The notes under the pieces: generated by a model
The model's database searches: none
Seen by the model: only the letters and a program-made list of their open reading frames with translations
What the model was told of the DNA's origin: nothing
Made by a program: the position numbers and the translations under genes
Part shown: one piece after another, positions 27,219-34,835 of the stretch
How positions within the stretch are numbered: position 1 is the first letter of the stretch
Layout: every line of letters starts with the position of its first letter
NCBI RefSeq assembly: GCF_010727605.1
Contig: NZ_AP022568.1
Coordinates: forward strand, 5,580,001-5,644,000
DNA from: Mycobacterium simiae
Lineage (GTDB): Bacteria; Actinomycetota; Actinomycetes; Mycobacteriales; Mycobacteriaceae
DNA length: 64,000 nucleotides
Direction of reading: 5' to 3'

Positions 27219-27925
27219 CTGAGCACGACCATGACCATGACCATGACCGTACGGCCGCGCCAATGGTCGATGAAATCACCGATTTCGAAGTTCTCGAGAT
27301 CGCATTGCGTGAATTGTGCATCGAGAAAGGCATTTTCACTGCGGAGGACCACCGACGCCTGACCGAATTCGCCGAGCACATCGGCCCGACGCCGGCCGCG
27401 CGGCTGGTGGCCCGAGCCTGGCTCGACCCCGCGTACAAGGAACTGGTCGTATCCGACCCGATGGCGGCCAGCAAGGAAGTCGGCGTCGACTGGCTGGCAC
27501 CGACGGGATTCGGAACCCCGAGCGATTTCACCGCGTTTCACGTGCTCGAGGACACCCCGAACCTGCACCACGTGATCGTGTGCACGCTGTGTTCGTGCTA
27601 TCCGCGTCCGATTTTGGGCAATTCGCCGGAGTGGTACCGCACGCCGAACTTCCGGCGTCGCATCGTGCGGTGGCCGCGTCAGGTCCTCGCCGAATTCGGC
27701 CTCTATCTGCCCGAGGATGTCGAAATTCGGGTCGAGGACTCCAACCAGAAGCACCGCTTCATGGTGCTGCCCGTGCGCCCCACCGGGACCGACGGCTGGA
27801 CTGAAGACCAACTGGTCGAAATCATCACGCGCGATTGCCTGATCGGCGTTGCACTGCCGAAGCCCGGCGTGATGACGAACGCCATCACCGCAACCCGGCC
27901 GGCCAACCACCCGATCCCGGACTGA
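27215..27925 (+). CDS. Thiocyanate hydrolase gamma-like / nitrile hydratase alpha-like catalytic subunit (cobalt type)
   Basis: 236 residues. The metal claw is VCTLCSCYPRP with Cys at about 123, 126 and 128; Thr in the second position is typical of cobalt enzymes, whose second and third cysteines are oxidised. EWYRTPNFRRRIVRWPRQVL, VRPTGTDGW and ITRDCLIGVALPKPGV fit thiocyanate hydrolase gamma better than classical nitrile hydratases. The N-terminus MTEHDHDHDHD is a His/Asp repeat, also present in the remembered Thiobacillus protein, perhaps for metal loading. Its ATG overlaps the previous stop. Confidence 0.88.
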   Translation: MTEHDHDHDHDRTAAPMVDEITDFEVLEIALRELCIEKGIFTAEDHRRLTEFAEHIGPTPAARLVARAWLDPAYKELVVSDPMAASKEVGVDWLAPTGFGTPSDFTAFHVLEDTPNLHHVIVCTLCSCYPRPILGNSPEWYRTPNFRRRIVRWPRQVLAEFGLYLPEDVEIRVEDSNQKHRFMVLPVRPTGTDGWTEDQLVEIITRDCLIGVALPKPGVMTNAITATRPANHPIPD

Positions 27926-27942
27926 CGGTCGAGGGCGCACGA

Positions 27943-28296
27943 GTGAGCACTTCGGAATGGTCCGCTATCGCATCACTGACCAAAATTGTCGAGCGCAACC
28001 AGGTCTGGAACCGGATGGCGGCGAAATACGGGGTGCACAACCCCGTGCCCCCGTGGCAAACGAGCCTGGACGGGATCTGCGACGCAATCGATCAAAGCGA
28101 CTGCGGCGCTGAGGTTCTCAGCCTCGTCGACCGCCGCGACGAAGAAGACACCCTGTCCGCAACCGTCTATGCGGACCTGCCATATCCGGAGAACCGCTTG
28201 ATGGCGCTGGCGCACTCGCTGGTGGTGCGCGGCATCATCGACGAGGACGAGCTAGCCCAGCGATTGGCGGCGGTCCGGGCCAGGCTGGAAGCCTGA
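27943..28296 (+). CDS. Small third protein of the thiocyanate hydrolase-like operon (putative activator)
   Basis: 117 residues from GTG 27943, 17 bases after the catalytic gene. The C-terminal ENRLMALAHSLVVRGIIDED then ELAQRLAAVRARL resembles the helical arm of nitrile hydratase beta-type N-domains. Cobalt nitrile hydratase and thiocyanate hydrolase operons usually end with a small activator that inserts cobalt by subunit exchange; position and size suit that role. This is an inference: I cannot match a specific activator sequence. Confidence 0.65.
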   Translation: MSTSEWSAIASLTKIVERNQVWNRMAAKYGVHNPVPPWQTSLDGICDAIDQSDCGAEVLSLVDRRDEEDTLSATVYADLPYPENRLMALAHSLVVRGIIDEDELAQRLAAVRARLEA

Positions 28297-28551
28297 GGGA
28301 GGGCGTTTCGCCGTCCGGTTCCCGGTGGGCTAGAGTAGTGGCAACGTTGGCGTCACTCCGTTGCATGCCAACACCGTCGTGAAATGCTTTCTCTTCCCGG
28401 TGCCGGCCCGAAGGTCGCGCAGGACACCGAATCCAGCTTGTCTCGCGGCGATCGATTTTGCCGACCGGCAATCTCGCCACCCAAGTGCCCAGGGCCGCGC
28501 GACGTCGACGTCCGCCGCCCCGCGCCACAGATGCCGGAAAGGCACCGAAAA
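28297..28551. other. Intergenic/leader region upstream of the DEAD-box helicase
   Basis: About 255 bases. The hexamer TAGAGT near 28333 could be a -10 element, which would give a long 5' leader for the helicase. Open frames cross it in phase with the helicase but have no family content. No stable repeat is obvious. Confidence 0.35.
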
Positions 28552-29913
28552 TTGACTACCGACAAGAGCTTTGCCGACCTCGGCGTGCCCACACCAATAG
28601 TCGACGCGCTCATCTCGCGCGGCATCACCCGACCGTTTCCGATTCAGGTGCACACCCTGCCCGACACGCTCGCCGGTAGGGACGTGCTGGGCCGCGGGAA
28701 AACCGGCAGCGGTAAGACGCTCGCCTTCTCCATTCCCCTGGTCAGCCGGCTCTCCGCACGGGGCAGGCGCCCGTTGCGGCCCACGGGCCTGGTGCTCGCG
28801 CCTACCCGCGAGCTGGCCAGCCAGATCACCGCGACGCTCGAGCCGCTGGCGGCCGCCGGTGGCCTGCGCGTGACGACCATCTTCGGCGGCGTCTCCCAGG
28901 GCCGCCAAGTCACCGCGCTCAACGCTGGAGTCGACATCGTAGTCGCCTGTCCGGGGCGGCTCGAGGACCTGATGAAGCAGCGCCTGATCAGCCTCGATGC
29001 GATTCAGATCACGGTAATCGATGAGGCAGACCATATGGCGGATCTCGGCTTCCTGCCCGGCGTCACCCGGATCCTGACTGCAACCCCCAAGGGCGGTCAG
29101 CGGCTGCTGTTTTCGGCGACGCTGGACAACGGCGTCGACCAACTGGTCAAACGATTCCTGCGCAATGAGGTGCTGCACTCGGTCGAGGGTGCCGACTCGC
29201 CGGTCGCGGAAATGACCCATCACGTGTTCCACGTTGCCGACGTCGAGGCCAAGAGGGCGGTCGTGCACCGGCTTGCTTCCGGGAGTGGACGCCGAATCCT
29301 GTTCCTGCGCACCAAGCATCAGGCGCGCAAGCTCGCGCGACAGCTCACCGAATCGGGTGTTCCCTCGGTTGACTTGCACGGCAACCTGTCTCAGGCCGCG
29401 CGGGAACGCAACCTTGCGCGCTTCGCCTCGGGCAGTGCCCGGGTGCTAGTGGCAACGGATATCGCTGCGCGCGGGGTGCATGTCGACGAGGTCGAACTGG
29501 TCGTGCACATCGACCCGCCGAGCGAGCACAAGTCTTATTTGCACCGATCCGGACGCACGGCACGGGCGGGAAGCGCCGGTGATGTCGTCACCGTGGTCCT
29601 GCCCGAGCAGCGCCGAGACACCGAGGCCATGATGCGCAAGGCCGGCATCAAAGTCGCACCTCAGCAGGTGACCGCCGCCTCGGAAGTGGTGGAAGCGCTC
29701 GTCGGCGAGATCGCGCCGTACCAGACCCCCGCACCCGTGCGCTCGCCGCAGCCGCAGCGAGCGACCACAAGCGCCACGCGCCGTCGGCGGAGCAAACCCC
29801 GGGCACCGAAATCAACGGGCGCCCCTACCGAATCTGCCGCGACACACCGCAGCGCGACGCCAGCCAGACGGGCCGAACACCGGCGTCGTGTGGTCCGCGC
29901 GCAAGGCGGGTGA
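28552..29913 (+). CDS. DEAD-box ATP-dependent RNA helicase (RhlE-like)
   Basis: About 453 residues. Motifs in order: Q motif PFPIQ, motif I GKTGSGKT (a Lys replaces the usual Gln/Ala before TGSGKT), APTRELA, DEAD in VIDEADHMADLGF, SAT, VATDIAARGVHVD and HRSGRTARAG. The C-terminal ~80 residues are basic and disordered (RRRRSKPRAPKS), suiting RNA binding. Start: TTG 28552 (LTTDKSFADLGV) with AAAGG nine bases upstream, or ATG 28531. It remodels structured RNA or ribosomal particles and does not belong to the preceding catabolic genes. Confidence 0.92.
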   Translation: MTTDKSFADLGVPTPIVDALISRGITRPFPIQVHTLPDTLAGRDVLGRGKTGSGKTLAFSIPLVSRLSARGRRPLRPTGLVLAPTRELASQITATLEPLAAAGGLRVTTIFGGVSQGRQVTALNAGVDIVVACPGRLEDLMKQRLISLDAIQITVIDEADHMADLGFLPGVTRILTATPKGGQRLLFSATLDNGVDQLVKRFLRNEVLHSVEGADSPVAEMTHHVFHVADVEAKRAVVHRLASGSGRRILFLRTKHQARKLARQLTESGVPSVDLHGNLSQAARERNLARFASGSARVLVATDIAARGVHVDEVELVVHIDPPSEHKSYLHRSGRTARAGSAGDVVTVVLPEQRRDTEAMMRKAGIKVAPQQVTAASEVVEALVGEIAPYQTPAPVRSPQPQRATTSATRRRRSKPRAPKSTGAPTESAATHRSATPARRAEHRRRVVRAQGG

Positions 29914-29927
29914 TCTCGGGGCGCGCG

Positions 29928-30473
29928 TCACGCTCGGCCCAGCAGCCACGCCTGTCCGTCGCCTTCACCGGCCGCGATAACGGTCAACGCCGCGAAAGCC
30001 TCGGCCAACTCCCCGGCGGCCGCCCGAAACGGCCCGGGTGCGGCGTTCACGGCGCTGAGCGTCGCGATCGCCAATAACCCGCCCGGCGCCAGGCGGTCGA
30101 CGATCACCGGGTCCAGGCGGCGATCGCGGAACCTGTGGCAGACGATGACGTCGACCACTGGGCCGTCCGGCAGTCCGCTGTCGAGGTCCACGACGTCGAA
30201 CCGGCAGCGATCCTCGACGCCGCTGTCGCGGGCCAGGTCTCGCGCTTGACCGATCGCCACCGCGGAGATGTCGAACCCGGCCACCTGCAGTCCGCGCCGG
30301 GCCAGCCAGACGCTCGTGATGCCCTGGCCGCAGGCGATGTCGAGGGCCCGCCCCACCGTCGGAAAGACGTCCGCATAGGCGGCGAACACGCTGGGCGGAC
30401 CGACCCCGCCGCGCGTCGCCGGTCCCCGCGCGGCATACCGCTCGTCCCAACGGCGCTGGTCTTCTCGGGTCAC
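29928..30473 (-). CDS. Class I SAM-dependent methyltransferase
   Basis: 181 residues from GTG 30473. Motif I is ALDIACGQGITSVWLA, motif II FDISAVAI, and DVIVCHRFRD fills the post-II position. The substrate is unknown; the closest shape is the TehB/UbiE group. The hexamer TATGGT at 30480-30485 ends seven bases before the GTG, so the transcript should be leaderless. It is divergent from a TetR gene. Confidence 0.8.
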   Translation of the reverse strand: MTREDQRRWDERYAARGPATRGGVGPPSVFAAYADVFPTVGRALDIACGQGITSVWLARRGLQVAGFDISAVAIGQARDLARDSGVEDRCRFDVVDLDSGLPDGPVVDVIVCHRFRDRRLDPVIVDRLAPGGLLAIATLSAVNAAPGPFRAAAGELAEAFAALTVIAAGEGDGQAWLLGRA

Positions 30474-30479
30474 AGCGTC

Positions 30480-30485
30480 ACCATA
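30480..30485 (-). promoter_or_regulatory. Leaderless -10 element of the methyltransferase gene
   Basis: Coding-strand TATGGT fits TANNNT with its last T at -7 relative to the GTG start codon, predicting transcription from the first base of the gene. Confidence 0.5.
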
Positions 30486-30663
30486 CGACCGGCGCACTTG
30501 ATACCAGGGATTCTGGACAGTTGTCTGTATTTGACCTCGACGCTGCGGGCAGGATTCCCGGTGTGAGGCGGCCGGCAAGATGGCCATTGGCGTTGTCACT
30601 GCGGCGTTGAGCGGTTTTGAGCGCGCGACGACGGTGTCGCTGCGCTACGACCGAGCCTTTCCT

Positions 30664-30679
30664 TACACTGGACGAGTGT
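30664..30679 (+). promoter_or_regulatory. Leaderless -10 element overlapped by a palindromic operator candidate
   Basis: TACACT at 30664-30669 ends seven bases before GTG 30676. The perfect inverted repeat ACACT-N5-AGTGT at 30665-30679 covers both the -10 and the start codon. A TetR dimer bound here would block its own transcription directly. Confidence 0.55.
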
Positions 30680-31275
30680 CTAGAGAAGCGGCCGCTCCCG
30701 CCCAGACGGTCACCGGCGCCGGCGGTACTCGCCGGTCGGACCGCCGGCCAGGACAAACCATCCGCAAGGTGCTGGACGCCGGGCTCGCGGAGTTGCGGGA
30801 ATCCTCGTTCGCGAACCTGACGATGCGCGCCGTGGCGGCTCGGGCGGGGGTGTCTCCGGCCAGCGCGTATACGTACTTCCCGTCGAAGAGCGCGCTGGTG
30901 GCCGCGGTCTATCTCCGCTTTTTGCGCGAATTGCCATGGCACACCGACGTCAATGACACCACTAAGACGCGGGTGAGCTCGACGCTGCGCGACATGGCGG
31001 TGGCCGTGGCCGACGAGCCCGAATTGAGCGCCGCATGCGGGACCGCCTTGATGGCCGACGATCCCGCCGTTGCACCGATCCGCGAACAGATCGGGGACGA
31101 AGTCTCCAAGCGCATCGCGGCGGCGTTGGGACCGGGATGGCCGCGCGCCGTGAAATCCACCCTGCAGATGACGTTCGCCGGCGCCCTGATGACGGCGCGA
31201 TTTGTCAGCTACGAGGAAATCGCCGGGCAGCTGGACGAGGCCGTTAACCTCATCCTGGGGGCTTCGGTCGCCTAA
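30676..31275 (+). CDS. TetR-family transcriptional regulator
   Basis: 199 residues from GTG 30676 (VSREAAAPAQ). HTH: FANLTMRAVAARAGVSPASA then YTYFPSKSALVAAVYLRF. The C-terminal ligand domain is not assignable. The start is fixed by the leaderless -10 rather than by a ribosome-binding site. It is divergent from the methyltransferase gene over about 200 bases, so both may be co-regulated. Confidence 0.88.
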   Translation: MSREAAAPAQTVTGAGGTRRSDRRPGQTIRKVLDAGLAELRESSFANLTMRAVAARAGVSPASAYTYFPSKSALVAAVYLRFLRELPWHTDVNDTTKTRVSSTLRDMAVAVADEPELSAACGTALMADDPAVAPIREQIGDEVSKRIAAALGPGWPRAVKSTLQMTFAGALMTARFVSYEEIAGQLDEAVNLILGASVA

Positions 31276-31334
31276 TTACTATGCGTTTCAAGGCGACTGA
31301 CCGCGGAAGCCCGCCCGCCACCATGCGATCCGGG

Positions 31335-33101
31335 TTATCCCGTCGGTGTGAGCGCCCCGATCCGCTGCCCCGCGCGCAGGAACTGGCCGAACCGCTGCTT
31401 GCCCAAGTTGGGCGCTGCCTGCCCGGCACCGAACACGAGTTGCCCTGACACCAGCACACTGCGGACCGTCTCGTCGTTACGGTTGACCATGCGGGACAGC
31501 CCGCCGTAGGACTCGACCGGGTGCTCGGCGTAGGCGTCGAGGGAGTCGTCGAGCTTCTCCGGGTCGATCACGACGATATCGGCGCGGTCGCCTTCGCGCA
31601 GGGTGCCGGCATCGATGTCGTACCAGCCGCCCAGCTCGCCGGTCAACCGGTGCACCGCACGTTCGATCGACAGGAAGGGTGTGCCGTGTCGTTCGGCGTC
31701 GCGCGCGTGCCGCAGCAGCCGCAGGCCGGAGTTGTAGAACGCCATGTTGCGCAGGTGTGCGCCCGCGTCGGAGAAACCCATTTGCACGTGCGGGCTCTGC
31801 GCCAACTTCTTGAGCAACTCGGGGCGGTGATTGGAGATCGTGGTGCGCCAGCGCAGCGCTTCGCCGTGCTCGAGCACCAGATCCAGGAATGCGTCGACGG
31901 GATGGAGGCCACCGCGATCCAGACCGACTTGCCCGAACGACTTGCCGACGACCGATTCGTCGGGGCAGGCCACGATCTCGGCATCGAAGAAGTCGCGGTG
32001 CCACACCCGCGGCCCGTATTTCTGGTCGTAGTCCTTACGGAACTGGCGGCGGTATTCTTCATCGCGCATCAGCTCGTTGCGCTCAATCTCATCCTGCAGG
32101 TGCAGCGCCGCCGCACCGGAACCGAACTCTTCGAAGATCACCAACGAAATCCCGTCGGCGTACACCTCGAACGGCACCGGCAGATGCTGCCACCGGAAGT
32201 CGCCACCGAGGGCATTGACGACCCGCGCCAGCGCCTCCATGAGGTAGATAACCGGCGGTAAGGACTTGACGTCGGCCGCCGATAACAGGCTCGTCTTGAG
32301 CCGACGCCGCCCGATCCCCAGCGACGCGGCGAGCTGCGAGACGACGCAGAACGGGTTCTTGATGTCGGGTCCCGACTGCAGAATCTTGTTGCGTCGCCGC
32401 AGGATAGCGTTCAGCCGCCGTAGCTCGCGTGCGGTGGCGTAGGTCGACGGCAGCGTACGCGACCGGCAGACCTCGCCGTCGAGTTTGTCAAACAGTAGCT
32501 GTTGCGACGACAGGCCGACGAATCCCTCATCGAGGGCCTCTTCGAGCATCGATTCCATCCGGGCCAGTTCCGCCCCAGACGGGCGAATCTCCTTGCGGGT
32601 GGCCCGATCCAGGCCCATGGTCGCGGCCCGCATGTCCGAGTGGCCGATGAATGCCGCGATGTTGGGCCCCAGGTTCAGCTGCTCCAGTGCGGCGACGTAT
32701 TCCTTGGGATTGGTCCAGCAGCGCGCTTCGTCCAGGTGCTCGATGACGTAGCGGCGGGGAATCGCCTCTACCCGGCCGAAGATGTCGCCTGCGTCGACGT
32801 TATCCAGATACACCGTGGACAGCGAACACGAGCCCAGCAGTACCGTCGTCACGCCGTGCCGCAATGACTCGGAAAGCGCTGGCTCACAAAGCGTTTCAAC
32901 ATCGTAATGGGTGTGGATATCGATAATTCCGGGGATCACCCACTGTCCGGTGGCGTCGATGACGTCGGCGCCGGTCGAATCGAGTGGTTCGGCGCTGATG
33001 GTCGCGACCCGGCCGTCGCGCACGCCGATGTTTCGCACAGCCGACCCAGCGCCGGTCCCGTCAAACCAGCGTCCATTCACGATCACGGTGTCGTAGGGCA
33101 T
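31335..33101 (-). CDS. N-acyl-D-amino-acid deacylase family amidohydrolase
   Basis: 588 residues from ATG 33101 with AGGAGG seven bases upstream. Metal-dependent amidohydrolase fold: DIHTHYDVE (His about 63 and 65), FIGHSDMR and FSDAGAHLRNM. The terminal beta-sandwich has GTLREGDRADIVVIDPEKL. Large mycobacterial members are annotated as D-aminoacylases but few have known substrates. It is divergent from a TetR gene, which probably controls it. Confidence 0.85.
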   Translation of the reverse strand: MPYDTVIVNGRWFDGTGAGSAVRNIGVRDGRVATISAEPLDSTGADVIDATGQWVIPGIIDIHTHYDVETLCEPALSESLRHGVTTVLLGSCSLSTVYLDNVDAGDIFGRVEAIPRRYVIEHLDEARCWTNPKEYVAALEQLNLGPNIAAFIGHSDMRAATMGLDRATRKEIRPSGAELARMESMLEEALDEGFVGLSSQQLLFDKLDGEVCRSRTLPSTYATARELRRLNAILRRRNKILQSGPDIKNPFCVVSQLAASLGIGRRRLKTSLLSAADVKSLPPVIYLMEALARVVNALGGDFRWQHLPVPFEVYADGISLVIFEEFGSGAAALHLQDEIERNELMRDEEYRRQFRKDYDQKYGPRVWHRDFFDAEIVACPDESVVGKSFGQVGLDRGGLHPVDAFLDLVLEHGEALRWRTTISNHRPELLKKLAQSPHVQMGFSDAGAHLRNMAFYNSGLRLLRHARDAERHGTPFLSIERAVHRLTGELGGWYDIDAGTLREGDRADIVVIDPEKLDDSLDAYAEHPVESYGGLSRMVNRNDETVRSVLVSGQLVFGAGQAAPNLGKQRFGQFLRAGQRIGALTPTG

Positions 33102-33134
33102 GTTCGGCCTCCTGGATGCGCTGTGATCATACAT

Positions 33135-33148
33135 ACATCCAATAATGT
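33135..33148. promoter_or_regulatory. Weak operator candidate in the amidohydrolase/tetR gap
   Basis: Inverted repeat ACAT-N6-ATGT within an AT-richer patch. Just to its right, TCTTGT is repeated with an 11-base period. It is plausible as a TetR site but short enough to occur by chance. Confidence 0.3.
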
Positions 33149-33226
33149 CTTGTCAGTATCTTGTTAGCGAGGGGGAGTTGGCGCGCGCCAGCAACGATCG
33201 ACCAGCTGCGACGATATGATTTAGCG

Positions 33227-33262
33227 GTGCAGACGACCGACGACGCTCCCGCCGTTCGCTGA
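33227..33262 (+). other. Predicted 11-codon leaderless upstream ORF
   Basis: The -10-like TATGAT at 33215-33220 ends seven bases before GTG 33227. That GTG opens an 11-codon frame (VQTTDDAPAVR) whose TGA at 33260-33262 ends two bases before the tetR ATG at 33265, in another frame. Transcription from this promoter would put the tetR start downstream of a leaderless peptide, so translation would rely on reinitiation. Confidence 0.4.
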
Positions 33263-33264
33263 GC

Positions 33265-33930
33265 ATGCGCAGCCACGGCTGGGCGGGAAACACGCCCGCC
33301 TCCGACGAGGAGGCGATCGCGCGGATCCTGGATGCGGCAGACAAGATCATCGAGGAACGCGGCTCGTCCATGCGCATCGCCGACGTGGCCCGGGCGTTGG
33401 GGGTGACCCGACAAACGGTCTATCGGTACTTTCCGGGAACGCAAGCGCTGTTGGTCGCGAGCGCGATGCGGTCGGCCGACGGCTTCCTTGACCATCTTGC
33501 GGCCCACCTCAAAGGCATCACCGATCCCGTTTTGGCGGTGACGGAATCGTTCGCGTTCGCCGTCGAGCAGTTGGCCGCCGACAATCAACTCGAGGTGGTG
33601 CTCAACCGGCGCAACCGGGATGGTCAGGCCGTCTCCATCGTGTCGGACACCGCGCTGGCATTTGGGCGATCGATGCTGCACCGCTTCGACATCGACTGGG
33701 AGCAGCACGGTTTCGACGACGCCGGCCTGGACGAACTGAACGAATTCACCCTCCGGCTGCTGCACTCGTTCTTGGCCGATCCCGGCCGGCCGGCGCGCAG
33801 CGGTGCGGACCTCCGGCGGTACCTGATTCGGTGGATCGGACCCGCGATCGCCTATCCGCGCATCGCCCAGGCATTGGACCCGCTGCGAGCCCCCGAGCCG
33901 CGAGCGCGGCGGCGCTCGGCGGCATCCTGA
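33265..33930 (+). CDS. TetR-family transcriptional regulator
   Basis: 221 residues. HTH: SSMRIADVARALGVTRQTVY then RYFPGTQALLVASAMRS. No good Shine-Dalgarno precedes ATG 33265; see the upstream ORF. It is divergent from the amidohydrolase and probably regulates it. A small membrane protein gene follows 26 bases downstream in the same direction. Confidence 0.9.
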   Translation: MRSHGWAGNTPASDEEAIARILDAADKIIEERGSSMRIADVARALGVTRQTVYRYFPGTQALLVASAMRSADGFLDHLAAHLKGITDPVLAVTESFAFAVEQLAADNQLEVVLNRRNRDGQAVSIVSDTALAFGRSMLHRFDIDWEQHGFDDAGLDELNEFTLRLLHSFLADPGRPARSGADLRRYLIRWIGPAIAYPRIAQALDPLRAPEPRARRRSAAS

Positions 33931-33956
33931 TTGCGGGCTCTGGTCAAGGAGGCGAC

Positions 33957-34415
33957 GTGGTCGGACTGGGACAGCTCGCGCTGGACAGTGCACCGGTTTT
34001 TGGCGGTGCCATGCTGGCGATCGCGGCCGTGCAGTTCCGTGGCCCCGACTACCGGAAGCTGATCCAACAGGACATGGATTTGCTGGAGCGCCTCCCGACG
34101 GAGGCCACTGCGCGACGGGAGGCGCTGCGCCGCTCAATCGATGCCCGCATCGACGATCTGATCGACGCCGCGGATCGGAGCCGGGCCTGGCGCCGGGCCG
34201 CGCTGTCCTATCAGGGCAACTGGCGCGACGTGGTGGTCGCATTATGCGCAGTGCTGTTCACGATCGTCTGGTGGAACGTCGACCACGGCCGAACCAATTG
34301 GCTGCCGATGTTCATCCTGTTGATCATGCTGTGCCTCGTGGCGGCCGCCTACGCGTTTCGCGGTGCGTTGCGTGCGGCCAGTGCATTTGTCCAGCGGCGA
34401 CACCGGGCCCGGTGA
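33957..34415 (+). CDS. Small membrane protein of unknown function
   Basis: 152 residues from GTG 33957 with AGGAGG close upstream. There is a hydrophobic N-terminus (residues 8-26), a charged coiled middle (about 30-80), and two membrane helices near residues 95-112 and 118-138 (LPMFILLIMLCLVAAAYAF). It ends with a basic tail. No family is recognised. It is probably co-transcribed with tetR. Confidence 0.7.
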   Translation: MVGLGQLALDSAPVFGGAMLAIAAVQFRGPDYRKLIQQDMDLLERLPTEATARREALRRSIDARIDDLIDAADRSRAWRRAALSYQGNWRDVVVALCAVLFTIVWWNVDHGRTNWLPMFILLIMLCLVAAAYAFRGALRAASAFVQRRHRAR

Positions 34416-34457
34416 CCGCAGAGGATCCCGAAAGCATTGGGCCGCCGTCTGATTCGC

Positions 34458-34835
34458 TCAGTAGCGGGGTGCTGCTTCGAGAAGTTCGACCGCCGCGTCG
34501 ATGTGCGGGATGATCGACGGGCCGTAGGCGGCCACCACCCGCGCCAGTGCCCGCGCGATATGCGGTCCGACAACGGCGGCCGCGAGCACCTCCTCGGCCA
34601 GCACGATGTCGTTGACGACATGTGCGGCGGTCAGGCGGCCGTCGGGGGTGAGCTGGTAGCGCCACTCCCCGATCTGGACTCGCTCGGGCTGTGAACGAAA
34701 GAACCCGCGGCGCGCCGGCGTCAGGAGGACGCCCGGAACACCGCAGAACACCTTGATGACCTGGCCAACTCCCCCAGGACCGCCGAGCGCGCCGCCGATC
34801 GCGCGGCTCGCCCGTTCCTGGTCAAAGTTCGTCAT
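34458..34835 (-). CDS. Conserved small mycobacterial protein (possibly DUF5073)
   Basis: 125 residues from ATG 34835, which shares one base with the upstream TGA (TGATG). It contains LGGPGGVGQVIKVFCGVPGV, LTPARRGFFRSQPERVQIGE and a C-terminal helix. I associate this pattern with DUF5073 but only weakly. It is soluble, with no catalytic motif. It is translationally coupled to the tandem YbjQ-type gene. Confidence 0.7.
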   Translation of the reverse strand: MTNFDQERASRAIGGALGGPGGVGQVIKVFCGVPGVLLTPARRGFFRSQPERVQIGEWRYQLTPDGRLTAAHVVNDIVLAEEVLAAAVVGPHIARALARVVAAYGPSIIPHIDAAVELLEAAPRY

